Assembly (NCBI GenBank): GCA_023515745.1
Contig: JALECJ010000256.1
Coordinates: 2,294,001-2,358,000 of the forward strand
Reading direction: 5' to 3'
From: Amoeboaphelidium protococcarum
Lineage: Eukaryota > Aphelidiomycota > Aphelidea
Length of the DNA stretch: 64,000 bases
This document shows, one piece after another, positions 44,538-56,960 of this stretch. Made by a program: the position numbers and the translations under genes. The notes beneath the pieces were generated by a model. That model was given only the letters and a program-made list of their open reading frames with translations, did no database searches and had not been told where the DNA came from. Within the stretch, counting starts at the first letter, position 1; each line of letters begins with the position of its first letter.

Positions 44538-47500
44538 TCATGACTGCTCTGCACTGTCTCCTTAATCACTAACCATTGCAGAGGCTGTGGGAGGTAGAAA
44601 GGATGAGGAGGAGTTTCTAGCAGAAGATGCCACGGATGATCCATCATTAGAGGATGGATTGAACGTGTCCACATACCGAGACCTTGCATTCCTTCTCAAC
44701 GTACCCATCTTTCTAGATTGCGGGAACTGCATATTACTCTCAGAGCCACTGTTATTACCGCCAGCTGCACCACCTAATGATGAGGGTGGAACAGGTGTTG
44801 TCATTCTCGAGTTTGGAGTTGATTGACTCACTAAACTACCAGTACTATATGACTGCAGAGGTGGCTATGCAGATGGCGGACGAGTCATGGACATCTTTGG
44901 TGGAGGCGCTATAGGCTGCTTATCTTTGTCATCATTATCTTTAGGTGCCGCCTCATTAACCCACTTCTTCAAAACGGGGTCATAGTAGAATTTACTCTTC
45001 TCACCAAGATTCACTTACTTGGGTCCGCCAGTGGAAGATCCAGCACCACCACCTGCCGAGGATTGACTTGTATTCGACGCATTAGACTTGTCCCGTCTCA
45101 AAAATGATAGTGCCCTGGACAGAGTTGTGATGATGGATCCATCAGCATTCGTTTCCTACTTGGCCGAATCTCCTCCACTCTGAGCATCACTTTAAGTCGA
45201 AGCCCCACCAGTCTATTCACTCTTCTACTGTGAACCACCATCTCGCTGATTATCAGGCTTATTCTTGGACAAACTGTTATTACCAAAACCGAGATCATCT
45301 AAATAGCTGTCACCATCAGATTTCTACTACTACTTTTGATACTACTAGCCTTGATTATAAGCGGTCTAAGGTGCAGTGTGTTACTACTATTCCTATTACT
45401 GATTAGGAGCCTATTCAAATTCACTTTGAATAACTGACTGATCTTGTAATGGCTGCGGATCAGAAAATTACTAATAAACAGAGGTCTCTTCGCCATTCTG
45501 TTCAGCCTTCAGCGTTTAAGGAGCGACAGTTTATGGCTACTTGGGCACCTAATCAATGTTCTAGGCCTAACTGACACTGCCAGCATTAAAATCCTACTAC
45601 TATTAATAACCATACTATGTCTAATCATCAGTATTACTTTCACCAGTCGGTTTCTAAGATTAGCTCTGTTCATCATAAGATTAATATCCAGAATACTACT
45701 ATTAATACTGTCCATACTGCTGATAAGTTTGAGAACTACTATACATTTCTTGGCCTTGATCTACAGTTGTCACCACTTGCTACTGCTCATAGGAATAAAC
45801 GCCATAACTTTATTATGACTAGTACGGATCAGACACCGTGCCAGACTATGACTGTTCTTGCTATAGGTGCTGAGGAAGCAACTACTACTCTTAATAAGTC
45901 TTGACTGGATTCTTCTGGCTATCGTACGTGGAATTGGACATAGACTGTGCGGTAAACGTGCTCTACTAGGACATTTACTAATTACCGGTAGAAGCTACCG
46001 ATTGCGCGTCATACCCATATCCACCATACAACTGATCAGAATATCCGTACGCTTAAGGAGCCTACTACGATGTGGCAGAAGAGGAGTACAAATTCTAACT
46101 TTGCTCACTCTTGCTACTAGGTGAAATGCCACCGCCAGATGCAGACATAGTGGAAGACTACATAGTAGTATCTTTCTTCATCGTTAAAGTATCAGCACGC
46201 TTCTGTTATTGTATCTACTACTACTACTGCTACTATTACTGCTCACTCTCAACACCAATAATCTTGGTCAAACCACGATCAAAGGCATCGAATAAACCTT
46301 ACGGCATTTTAGCCAACCATGAACCATCTCCACCACTTTATACAGCAGTTCCAGATGATGATAACTATTCAGACATGGATTGCAGCAGCTTCATCACTTA
46401 CGGATTCACGTACGGAGATGGCTTATTAAATTATTTGATTTAGGCCACCACAGCCTCGCAATACTTCCCCGCAATGGCACTGTGACCGGCATCGATCAGC
46501 AGAGCAGCCATCCATAATTTATACCCAACAAGGTAAGGACTAACAATTCCAAATGCTAGTTGTTAATAATGTTCAAACACCTCACTCATCGCCAAGTCGC
46601 CAGGCTTAATACCATGGAAAAGCTACAATCTGCGCACACCGAGCACCTAAATCTTCAGAGCCAGAGCATCCTGAGATGAAGATGCCAGTAAGTAGCACAG
46701 ATGCGACGCATGAATGTTTTACCTTGCTAGAATATCACCAAGCTGCATAAGGCATATACTTTCCTGGGCAGGTTTATTCGCCACGATTGTAGTCACGATC
46801 TGCCGCCAGCTTTGTGAGTAGTCAACATCGGGCGACACCTGGATATGCCCAGTGAATGACTGATATAAAACCTTCAGAGGATCACCATCCGCAGACTAAG
46901 CAGCAACTGCGACCAAAACTTCATTATACACTTCTTTAGAGCAATGAGCAGCAATAATCAAGGCATGATCATGCAAGTGCGCGCGCAATAACAACGGAAT
47001 GCAATCGCTTCTTTTACCTTACATTAAGAGAGCCCTCACTTCATTAAGAACATCAATATGAGGAGTTGGAGTAGACAATTACAAATCTAAACTTTACAAC
47101 TTGTCAGATTCTAAAACTTTGCTAAGCACGGCTTGAGATAATCCAGACGCCAAAATCTTACCATCACTTTCTGCTACAACCTTTAACAGACTCCATAATA
47201 CATGATCATCTTTAAATGAAGCAGACATATGATCACTAATGAACTTTAGCAAATCCTTCTTCTTCAATTTGCCAACAGGTCCGTTAAGTGTAATAATCTG
47301 CGTGAATGCTGAATCAACCAACTTTGACATATTATGCACCGCCACCATTCCTGGATATAATTTGGACACTTACTGCATACGACCATTCACAGACATGTAT
47401 CTGGTGGACTACTTGGGGAACATACACATCATTTTACCTCCAAAGCCAAAAGATAATAAAGCACATCCTTTTCTCCATGATCTATCATCGGTAGGTGGTT

Positions 47501-49334
47501 GAGGGGTAAGGGACTGCTAAGGAATCTCTTAATTTTGCTGTTGTTCATTCACTTAGGTGTGAACTCCGGTGTAAGCACCGGCTCCAGCAGTATAACCTTA
47601 ATCATTCGCATTTCCATTTGCGTAATCACCTTATGGCATCTCAAAATAAGAATTCTAATCAATATTATAATAAGTGGGAGCGCTATAACGACTAAACTTA
47701 GAGTCCAATGAGCCAAAACTGCTTCTATTCGGCGGGGAGAGTAACCTCTACGGCAGTGCACTCGGACCATTCTAGGGCTAAACCGCCTCATCTGGGCTCA
47801 TCACAGACGCTAAAGCAGAGCCACACTTGCTGCAAAAATTCGCCTCCTTGTCATTCATCTTCTTACATTTACCACACGGCTTTGAATCAACGGTAGTGGC
47901 ACGGTGTGATACTGAACTTTAAACATCATCTTCAGACTGCGGAAATGACTTCTGCTAATTGTGACCATCTGATAACACCGATTGCGATTACTAGCCATAA
48001 GAATACTACTAATGATCATAAGATTGGCTCTGAGGCTGCTGTTAATACTAATAGTTGTAAGAAGAGTCAGAGGCATACTGGTAAGAACCATTCGTAGCAT
48101 TGTAATCATAGCCACCATACGCCTAATCTACCGACTAATTGTGGCTATACGTACCACTATATTAAGAAGTAACAGACAAAGCCTGTTTAACTGTACTGCC
48201 GCCGGGAGGAGACTTGACGCTTTTCTAAGGAGATAAATCCCGTTGAAAAGTGTCCGATTAATAACCTTAGTTGTTCACAGCATGGCTAGCATCAGACTAG
48301 TATCCAGAGACATTCTACTCATTAAAATGATCAGGCTCAAATTCTTGCTGTTATTGAGCATATTGAGATTAGTCCCCATATTCAGACTAAGCATAGTCAC
48401 CAGCCATATATCCAGGCGGCGCTTCATTAGCTAACTAGTCACCATCGCCAGCCTTAAAGTCGAAAGATGTAGACGGTTCATACTACTGCTCATCAAAGTT
48501 ATCCTCTCCGAACAACTGCTATGCTGCATTATCCTATTAAAGGTGATCGTCATTAGTGGCAGGAACATGCTACCCTTGAACAGCTTAAAATATTTCGCTT
48601 GCCTTAACAGGTTGGGACACATCAGGCTTTTACGCAGTGACAGTCCTTTGTGGAGTATGCGACAACACCAGTTGATCCAAGTCATCGGTCATTGCATCAA
48701 CTGGATTGCCTTTGTACTGATTCTGCTAACCACTAGGACTTTGCACCTATTGTGCTCCAATGACCACATTCTCAGTACTATTATCATTCAGATCGATGTC
48801 TTGGTGACGATCATAGTCCGCCTTTAACAACTGCTCAACCTCAAAGTCGTCTAAATACCCAAAATCATCATCCTAGTCTTGAGTACCACCATCAGCATCG
48901 CCATTCTACTGATACTGCTAAGCTTAAAATTAATCAGTAAAGTCAAAATTCTACTACTAGTCATAAGGCAATGGATCGTTCGAAGATGAATAATTCTAGC
49001 CAAATGGATCACTCTACGGAACTTATTGCTACTACTATGGAACACCATTAGATTCAAAGTGGAATGAAGCAACATCGGCATTCTGGTTAGAACTGAACTG
49101 CTGCGCCATCGGAGCATCATATGGTTAGTACTAAGAACCAGACATTGAAAAATCGTTTCCATAACCAATTACCTGTTGACCAGCAGTCTAGTTATTGCCA
49201 AAGTCCGCAGTAACAGTAGATGACTGCTACTGACCAAATCCACCGAACGGATCATCCTGACCCTCACTAAAGAATGGAATAGGACGGTCAAACTCTTATT
49301 CGACTTACTAATCTTCCTTCTTTTATTAACTCAT
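44538..49334 (-). CDS. SEC16: Sec16, COPII / ER exit-site scaffold
   Basis: 1598 residues, ATG 49334, TGA 44538-44540, no intron needed. A huge Gln/Asn/Ser/Pro-rich N-terminal region, mostly TAR-coded, contains acidic patches (QDDDDFGYLDDFEVEQLLKA). The conserved centre follows: WRKGCALLSFGFGGKMMCMF, VNGRMQQVSKLYPGMVAVH (about 47.3 kb), then the helical ACE1-like domain (KRSDCIPLLLRAHLHDHALI, IAAHCSKEVYNEVLV, LYQSFTGHIQ, SWRQIVTTIVANKPAQ). Another low-complexity stretch ends with the typical C-terminal ARSRYVDTFNPSS. Sec16 organises COPII coat assembly with Sec13 at ER exit sites. Numerous plus-strand frames over this gene are shadows created by TAR-rich DNA. Confidence 0.85.
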
Positions 49335-49531
49335 AGAATTTATTAAAGAATAATTTTAACTTTTAGCGTATTAACCAGGCTTAAATACGGTAAATAGTAC
49401 TGTATAAGCTGAACGAGACAAAAAGAGAATCTCAAAGGGCGATGAAGGAAAAGATTGATCAATGATAAAACATTCTTACGAATACGTTCATGTACGAGAG
49501 GTACCGATAAATAACCAATTACGGTATAATC

Positions 49532-50913
49532 TCATTCAAAGTGCTTTCTCTGTTGAAATTCCTTAGTAGTCTGCTTGTGCAGTTGATTCAAATAGTCTTC
49601 AATTGATATCGGTGCCTCGCTGGGACAATTGGCAATTGTCAACACGGGCAACTTGCGCAAAGTTCTTCCGCTTAGACCGGTGGCGCTGATCGAGATATTC
49701 CACAATTAAATACTGCTTTCCACTGATTAACGAACCGGCTTATCATTGTACTTGAGAAAGACTTGAATTTCGTACAAATCCATAATGGTTTGACCTCCCA
49801 ACGATATAATGCCAGTTCTTGCGAGCTCAATGACAGCAGAACGTAGTATCTGATAAATTGCTTCATGGCACGGCTTTCCGATATGCAGCTTTATGTCTGC
49901 ACGGTCAATAAATGCCAAATCAATTGAATGAGATAAATTGGAGGTTGCCATTATCAACACGTTTGGACAACTTTTGATACCATCGAGTTGAGTCAGAAGA
50001 GCATTGACCACGCGTAATGCATCAGATGGCTCACTCCCACTATTTCTTACCGCAGCCAGAGACTCGACTTCATCAATCAGCACGGTGACGAAAGCGTGTG
50101 GATCTGCCAAAGACTTTTTGATACATTCAAACATCTTCATCACCAGCTTGCCACTCTCACTAAACCACTTTGAGAATAGTGAGTGAGCATTGATCTCGAT
50201 AAACTTTCCATAAGAATATCTACACAGAATAGTTTCTCATACAAAATTACTTACAATACATATGTAATACCTTTCACCAAATCTGATAGCTAACTTTTAA
50301 GCCAGCGCCTTGCACAAGGTAGTCTTACCACTACCCGGTTCGCCATGTAGAAGGATAACGCGATTGTAAGAAATAATTTTCTCACTAACACTGCGGTCTG
50401 ACAACTTAAGAGTAGCACTTATGTACTTCAGCAGCTTTTCAGGAGTTCCATCCTTGAATACAAGTGACTCCCAAAGTCCGTCGAATGCTTTGTTCGGAAC
50501 AATATCCTCGGTGAAAGTGGTGATTTGATCTTGCGGATCGGCCGTTTCATTCGCGCGAACGTCCAGCGCCGACTCCAGATTGAGCTCGTAGATGTGAATG
50601 TTGAAGCTGGACACTTTGGACAGATTAATGTAGTGGATCTCACACACAGAGTCATCATATAGCATTACAGAATGGACTACAGGAATCTTTACAAGAGACG
50701 TGATATTGGAAGGGCAAAGTATCAGCTTGTTCAGAGACTTGAGGACGCCACGCACTTGCATCTTTAACGCGTCCAGACTCACAGTTGAGTCTTCTTTTAC
50801 ACACACTTCAACTACAAATTAATCATGATCGTATTATTTTGATAATCATTTTAATTTTTACCGTGGATAAAAGACTACTAATCATCCTAAGAAAATGCTT
50901 CTTGAACAGTCAT
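49532..50913 (-). CDS. TRIP13/Pch2 AAA+ ATPase
   Basis: Three exons (50862-50913, 50271-50811, 49532-50219) joined by 50- and 51-nt introns ending TGTAG; 426 residues, close to TRIP13 (about 430). Start [11 protein letters not shown]; the first junction restores HVEV, a conserved N-terminal motif. AAA+ core: [20 protein letters not shown] (Walker A, Q from TAA), [56 protein letters not shown] (Walker B), [47 protein letters not shown]. Pch2/TRIP13 remodels HORMA proteins (Mad2, Hop1) in checkpoint control and meiosis. Both Walker motifs and the sensor regions are intact. Confidence 0.9.
50220..50270 (-). other. Pch2 intron 2
   Basis: 51 nt, GTATTA..CTGTGTAG on the minus strand. It joins IRFGE-R to YSYGKFIE in frame, as expected for the family. 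Confidence 0.8.
50812..50861 (-). other. Pch2 intron 1
   Basis: 50 nt, GTAAAA..ATTTGTAG. Contains an in-frame TGA, so splicing is required to reach the start exon; the junction codes HVEV. Confidence 0.75.
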
Positions 50914-51146
50914 TGCTTTGGATAGATCAATAGATGGAAGTTCCAAAGCAACTGATAAAATCGAATGCGAGAGAGCAAAGAGAAGATGAAACAAAACTGT
51001 GAAACGAGTTATGCAATTTTAAATAATCCGTTTCAGATGCCTTTCAATGTTATTCTGAGTAATCGCGATAGAAACGCGTGCAAAGAGACATACAGTACTA
51101 ATAAGCGCCATTTTTGTGATCAATTCCAAATAGATTTCCAAGTACA

Positions 51147-52523
51147 TCAGTGATATGATAAAACAATCGATAATTGGCCTCCATTAAACAAATTGTTCAA
51201 GCATTCCAAATCCTTCTTACATTAGGCGGTGAACTACTCCTCACCGTCACATTTAAAGACAGCCTCCGTGAAATCAATCAGATACAGTTTGCGTTGATCA
51301 TCTCGCACAACATTTGGCAGTCTAACATCGCCATGCGCAACCCCGAGTTGGTGCAATTGTACTAAAATCTCCTAAACGGAGCTTTTAATGTCATCTTGCA
51401 ACGTTGACGTATCTTATACAGTACCATCAGGAATCGTCATACTCACAGGAGTCCCGACATTTTACATTAGAATAAAATCTGCCCAGCCACTGCCGCAGAA
51501 ATAGCCATGGAAGGTTGGAATACACTTTCCTTGCAACTTTGCTAATAATTAGTAAGCTTTCACCTCTTTCTTCAGTTTTTCAATTTGTCCTTAATTACTC
51601 TCTTTCCAGCAGTCAACGATTTTCATCAATAACTCCAGATTTTTCCCAAAGGTTACGATAGATCCAACGCTGGAGCGTGTAATACGCTCTCCAAACTATA
51701 TATCATGAAACATGATTTACTGCTATATATAGAGATTGCTCCTTGTAACTGCCAATGATTTCCTAGTTACATCAGGAGTGCTAAAAGGTGATGTCATGAA
51801 GAAATCAGTCTTAGCCATATGGATTATCGCGCACAACGCCTTCATTGCAGTAAAAGGCTTTGATTACTGATAACGCACCACATCGCTAATCTCAAGCAGC
51901 TTCCTGTCTTAACCATTAGCTCCACCACGTCTCATAAAATAAAACCGTTCATAAGTACACAATATCCCATATCTGAAATGATTAGCCGTCATATACCCAT
52001 AAATCTACTAGACTGCATCCTTGACCTTCGAAATATTAAGAATATTCAAATCGTACAACTGACCTTACACATCAAATGCCCAATCAGTTTTAACCTCAAT
52101 AGGAAGAATGCATGTAGGTTCCAGAGAGGGATCTTTTTGATAACTGACTACAAAATCAGGATCAAGAATCACATCCTGAGCTCCTTACTCAATCTCAACT
52201 TCATCTCCAACCGTTGTAAACAACTTTCCGACAAGACTACAATAATACGACACCAAAACTCCATAGAGCGATTATTCATTTTTGATCCTAGGATTTCGCA
52301 TTTCCAAAATAGCATTACAGTCAATATCCAGCTTATCCTGGATAAAATCATTAAACGGCACAATAATGTCTTAATCAAAGTACGTCCATCTTTGGCAAGT
52401 GTGATCATTTTCAATACAACGCGAATTCTTTGGAGTGGTTGTTTTATCAGAGCTTCCATCATCCCTATCGACACGCTTTCTAGGAGGAGCGGTATAATGC
52501 AATATCTCGGATACTTTGACCAT
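51147..52523 (-). CDS. FunK1/Crinkler-like fusion: PD-(D/E)xK-nuclease-like domain plus kinase-like domain, copy A
   Basis: 458 residues, ATG 52523, TGA 51147-51149. N-terminal half: KVSEILHYTAPPRKR, ENDHTCQRWTYFD, FNDFIQDKLD, then VILDPDFVVSYQ with CILPIEVKTDWAF and GQLYD, a D..E-x-K arrangement typical of restriction-endonuclease-fold modules. A middle linker has RYGILCTYERFYFMRRG and MKALCAIIHMAKTDFF. C-terminal half: SVGSIVTFGKNLELLMKIVD (N-lobe Lys), KEVKAYQLLAKLQGKCIP, LHQLGVAHGDVRLPNVV (catalytic loop) and KLYLIDFTEAVFKCD (DF-x). Nuclease-like plus small kinase-like pairing resembles fungal FunK1 and Crinkler-type effector proteins. The domain assignment is by motif only. It has a tandem partner at 52959-54311. 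Confidence 0.6.
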
Positions 52524-52958
52524 AAGATTTATCAAACACAGCTTAAACACGTAACCTTTTGGAAAAGAAATTGAAATGTTTCAAATTGATAAAACATTGA
52601 CCAATCGGAATCGCGATGAATATCGATGAATAAGTGATTCCGTATAATAAGTTCATCGCGAAAGTAACACAAATTAATCGCAGGGCTAGATAAGATCTTC
52701 GATATCTTTGAATGTTACTGAGAATATCAATGTGACTTTCTCTTTCTTCATCGTTAAGAGCTAAGGACTCACTTAATTCTGTAAAAGCAATAATAATGTG
52801 AATTGATTGTTTCAGATGACTTTTCACAATGTTCTTTAGACTGAAAGACTGGCTTGCAAAAAGTCACAGTTCTCTAAGATTGTCACCATTAGGTGCCATT
52901 TTCGTAAGCAATTTAAATTAAATTTATTATTCCAGCAATAATGCAAATAACCAGTTGA
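52524..52958 (-). pseudogene. Decayed copy of the C12orf4 3' end between tandem effector-like genes
   Basis: Around 52795-52870 the minus strand reads LFASQSFSLKNIVKS then HLKQSI. The true 3' end of the C12orf4 gene (54604-54670) reads LFAGVSSQIRNIFKAI and then, past its TGA, an equivalent HLKQSI in another frame. Nucleotides align over the same span (CATCTGAAACAATC shared). So the tandem duplication that made copies A and B probably carried the tail of the neighbouring gene with it. The minus frame 52543-52827 is open but lacks a good ATG and a family, and is treated as part of this relic. Confidence 0.5.
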
Positions 52959-54311
52959 TCAATAGTTTACATTGAATAAATTGGCCAAAAACTCCCAATC
53001 TCTCTTACATTCGGCGTTGAACTTCAACTCATCGTCACATTTAAAGACAGCATCCGAGAAATCAATCATAGACAGTTAACCTTGATCATCACGCACAACA
53101 TTGGGCAGTCTGACATCGCCATGCGCAACTCCACGTCTGTGCAATTCTTGTAGAAAAATCGCCACCTAAAATATAACTTCTTCTTGGAACGGTGGCGTGG
53201 CTTATACAACATCATTCCATAGTTGTCTTCTTATAGAAGTGCCCACATTCTTTATGACGATAAAGTCAACCCAGCCACTGCCGCAGAAATAGCCATGAAA
53301 GGTTGGAATACACGTTCCTTGTAAATCTGCCAATAATTGGTAAGCTTTCACCTCTGTTTAAAGCTACTCAATCTGATCTTCATTCCTATGCGTGAGACGG
53401 TCCACTATTTTCATAAATAACTCAGAATCTTCTCCATACTTGACTATAGATCCAACACTAGAGCGAGCGACGCGTTGTCCAAAGCATATATCATGGAACT
53501 TGACCTATTATTTGACATATTATACTTCCTGATTCAGGGAAAATGACTACCTCGTAACATGTGGAGTACCGAATGAAGACTACAAGAAATAATCAGTCTT
53601 AGCCATATGGATTATCGCGCACAACGCCTTTAATGCAGTAAAAGGCTATGATTATTAATAATCAACCACATCGCTAATCTCAAGCATTCTCTTCTCCTAG
53701 CCATTAGACCCACCACGTCTCAAGAAATAAAAACGTTCATAAGTGCACAGAATTCCATATCTAAAATGATTGACTGCCATGTATCCATATATTTACTATA
53801 GTGCATCGACAACTTTGGCCTCTTACAGATTATGTTCATCGTACAATTCACCTTAGACGTTGAAATCCCAATCCGTTTTAACCTCAATAGGAAGAATATA
53901 AGTAAAATCCAGAGAGGGATCCTTCTAGTAATTAACAACAAAATCAGGATCAAGTATCACATTCTGAGAGCCCATTTCAATGCGAATGTCATTTCCAAGT
54001 GCTTTAAATAATATCCTGATAAGAGAACAATAATACGACACCAATATTCCATACAATGATTATTCACCGACTATTACGGGATTATCCGTTTCCAATGAGA
54101 TTCTACAATCAAGATCCAATTTATCCTAAATAAAATCATTAAATGGCTCAATAATGTCTTCATCAAAATACGTCCATCTTTGGCAAATGTGATCATTATC
54201 AATAACAAGAGGATTCTTTGGCCTGGTTGGTTCTTCAGCGCTTCTGTAAAACTGATCAACATGCTTTCTGGGAGGAGCAATATAACGCAATATATCGGAT
54301 ACTTTAGCCAT
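52959..54311 (-). CDS. FunK1/Crinkler-like nuclease-kinase fusion, copy B
   Basis: 450 residues, ATG 54311, TGA 52959-52961. Collinear with copy A throughout: KVSDILRYIAPPRKHVD, NDHICQRWTYFDEDII, VILDPDFVVNYQ, YILPIEVKTDWDFNV, GYMAVNHFRYGILCTYERFY, FTALKALCAIIHMAKTDYF, SSVGSIVKYGEDSELFMKIV, LLADLQGTCIPTFHGYFCGS, LHRRGVAHGDVRLPNVVRDD, MIDFSDAVFKCD. The putative D..E-x-K and HGD...N/DF motifs are preserved in both copies, while linkers diverge, so both probably remain functional. No signal peptide is seen at either N-terminus. In Crinkler/FunK1-like families delivery or nuclear action is often proposed; nothing in the sequence shows location here. Confidence 0.6.
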
Positions 54312-54603
54312 AGAAATGAGCTAGCACGATTATAAAATGGTAGAGTAAACTTTTTAAGAGAAGACTAAGCAATCTGGATACTAAAATTGTTTGATAATCT
54401 AACTTGGCCAATCAGGTACGCGGCTCCCGATGGATGCGTATGAGTTGCACAAGATTACAATTTTACCATGTCTTTTAGGCAAGAATATGCCTGATACACG
54501 CGAAATATAAAAGTCAGAGTACACCAAAAATGCGAATAATATGATGTAAGTGTTCACTTCTGTCGTCAAAAACATAATAGATTAAATTGAGATATAGATT
54601 GTT

Positions 54604-56803
54604 TCAGATGGCTTTAAAAATATTCCTGATTTGGGAGGACACGCCTGCGAATAGGCCAGAATTCTCCTTCAGCAGTAGCAACTTGGGTGGAATAACTAGC
54701 TATATCACTTCCAACCCAGAGTTTCCGTCTTGAACTGAATCCTCGCCACCCCTGGTCATCAACGACTCCATCCAACAAGATTTGAGCATTTTGAGAATAC
54801 ACTCGCTTCTTTTAAGAAGGTGAGAAGAGTCCAGAGGAAGATCTTGTCCTGATGAGTTGCCTGACTGGGAAACAAGCTACGCGAGCGCGCCAAATGATCC
54901 TGATCGCGTTAGAGAGAAACTCTTGCTGTTAGAATGCAACTGCTATACTTTCCCAGATGCTCCGGCCGGTGGAGTGTACTAGTCCGGATATGCAAGCACT
55001 GGTACTATGAGTTCATGAATACCATACTTGTTTGCAATTCCAAATAAGTTTCGAAGACCAGCTATGACGTTTGATTTAGAATTCAATTCAGCTTCCAATG
55101 TGAATTCATCGCAAATTAAATGGAATACCGTGGACACCTAAGGCAGATTAGAATGCTTCGTAACTAGAATGTCTCCTTCACAAAATTCAAGTTTTCCGCT
55201 AATGCGATCTGTAAACTCGTCCTCAATACTTCGAAGCTATACGTCCAAAGGATCAAATACATACTCGGTTTCATAATTACACGCCCTATGAAAGATATCG
55301 TTAAACTTGCCAGCCTTGAAGCTTTCCCACTATTGAATAGGTAGAATATTTACTAATGCGACAGCTTTATTCGTCAGCAAAGTGACAAGAGTTTATGCAC
55401 GTAAAGCGTCGCGTTCTAGAGCAGACATTGGGTGGCGAACGAAATCAGAATACTTCTACACAGTAAGACGTACATTCTACGTATGCTAAATGTGAGTACC
55501 CAGTGTTATTGTAAAACTCTCAGTCTGAGGCGGTTATTCATGCATCTGACTACTAACTTAACTGTCGGAGAGTCTATCAATCTATGATCTGGCCTTTTCA
55601 AACCATGATCCCAACTTTTTAAAATTCTATGCAGCCATTCCCTATCCTTAATTCAAAAGAGAGTTATTATTTTATGGTGCCTAATTTTGCTCAACAATGA
55701 CATACTCATCAGATGTTTTACCGGTAGTAGAAGAGTCGTCATCCACACGTACTGCGCCGTCTAACAGAAGAGTAAGAGCTTGATTTACATCCCCTTTCGA
55801 CAATACTAAAGCCTTCTTGGAAACTTTGGGATCGAAACCCATATTTTGCAACTTTTAAACACTTCCCATATCCACATGCTATTCAGTCTATTGTATAGAA
55901 TTGCGTTTAGACACAGCCGGATCTTTAACTGACACTTTAGTAGTATCCTGAATCAGACCAGATACTTATCCGCCTTCTCTCAGACTATTCAGAAGTTTCA
56001 TAAAAGTCTCCTTCTACTATCGGTGTAAATCATCAAGTTCACTTTTAAGAGTAGCCTATAGAATCTCCTTGTCCTCTGTGAATCTCTACATGGCACTTGA
56101 TGATTTCAAGTCGGCGGCGGAGTATTATGCTCTAAACTCTTGAATCTACTTGGAATGCTGCGCAATCATCGAATCTATCCGCCTAGATGAATCTCCCATA
56201 AACTTCATTATAGAGTCAAATGCCGCAGGATCATTATATAACTCAGCTAAGCATGTCAAGACATTGGCACTTTCACTTGGCTAATAATACTTTCGATAGG
56301 ATGTCTAAATCTTTTTCTACCACCACAACTGTATTAAGTCATAGTCTGGCTCTGTTGCGACCTATTACTACTAGTATTATTGATTAAAATCTAATAGCTT
56401 CTTTTTCGCAGCAGCAGTTAACAATTAAACCAATTCGGAATGCATAGAGCTGTTGAAGCAAGCTGGCTTGGAGATGATCAATCGCATAGCAGCCTGCTCT
56501 ACAGTCTCGCATCCTTTCAAATGTATTGACTACACATCGCCATTAATATCCACATTCAATATCAAGTCTCCCGGAGGTCGTTTCATCATTTCAATGTAAA
56601 AGAATAGATAAGTGAGTAAGTGGGAGTATAATATAATGGTAATCTTCACTTTAATAACTGGTAATACCTTCTTGATCAAGAAGAAGAAAATCTTGAAACT
56701 TATCGAGGAATGAAGAAACTGACAGCGTACGCGTCTACGGTAGATCATTAATGACACAGGACGCTTGACATTGGTCGCCGCAATCGAGGGATATGACACT
56801 CAT
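54604..56803 (-). CDS. C12orf4/FERRY3-like protein with UBA-like domain
   Basis: Two exons, 56668-56803 and 54604-56498, joined by a 169-nt intron (56499-56667, GTATTA..ACTGTAG), give exactly 677 codons (676 residues). An alternative is a start inside that intron at ATG 56589, which would add MMKRPPGDLILNVDING. A coiled coil (ETFMKLLNSLREG) precedes a UBA-like motif (LQNMGFDPKVSKKALVLSKG). The C-terminal family region has SFTITLGTHIQHTQNVRLTV, a macro-like fold part (LEFCEGDILVTKHSNLPQVS, IAGLRNLFGIANKYGIHELI, VPVLAYPD) and RSECILKMLKSCWMESL before IRNIFKAI, TGA 54604-54606. In animals C12orf4 is a subunit of the Rab5-effector FERRY complex, which links mRNAs to early endosomes. The motif match is from memory of the family. 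Confidence 0.6.
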
Positions 56804-56960
56804 ATACTCATACAGTTCATATATAATCAAGTAATATATTCTTCTCAGTATTAGCGGGTTGCTATGTAACTCTTGGACTATACGGAGAACACTGTTCATC
56901 TCTTATTTCCTTTTCCTTTATTATCAGAATAACAGACATCAACATCGCGCATATTTCGCA

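Noticed and set aside
45600-49170. Many plus- and minus-strand frames rich in Ile/Leu/Met
   Set aside because: Off-frame readings of the TAR-rich Sec16 gene; none has family motifs, and the Sec16 frame is continuous.
54614-54802. 62-residue minus-strand frame at the end of C12orf4
   Set aside because: Off-frame reading of the C12orf4 C-terminus; the family motif RSECILKMLKSCWMES is in the other frame.
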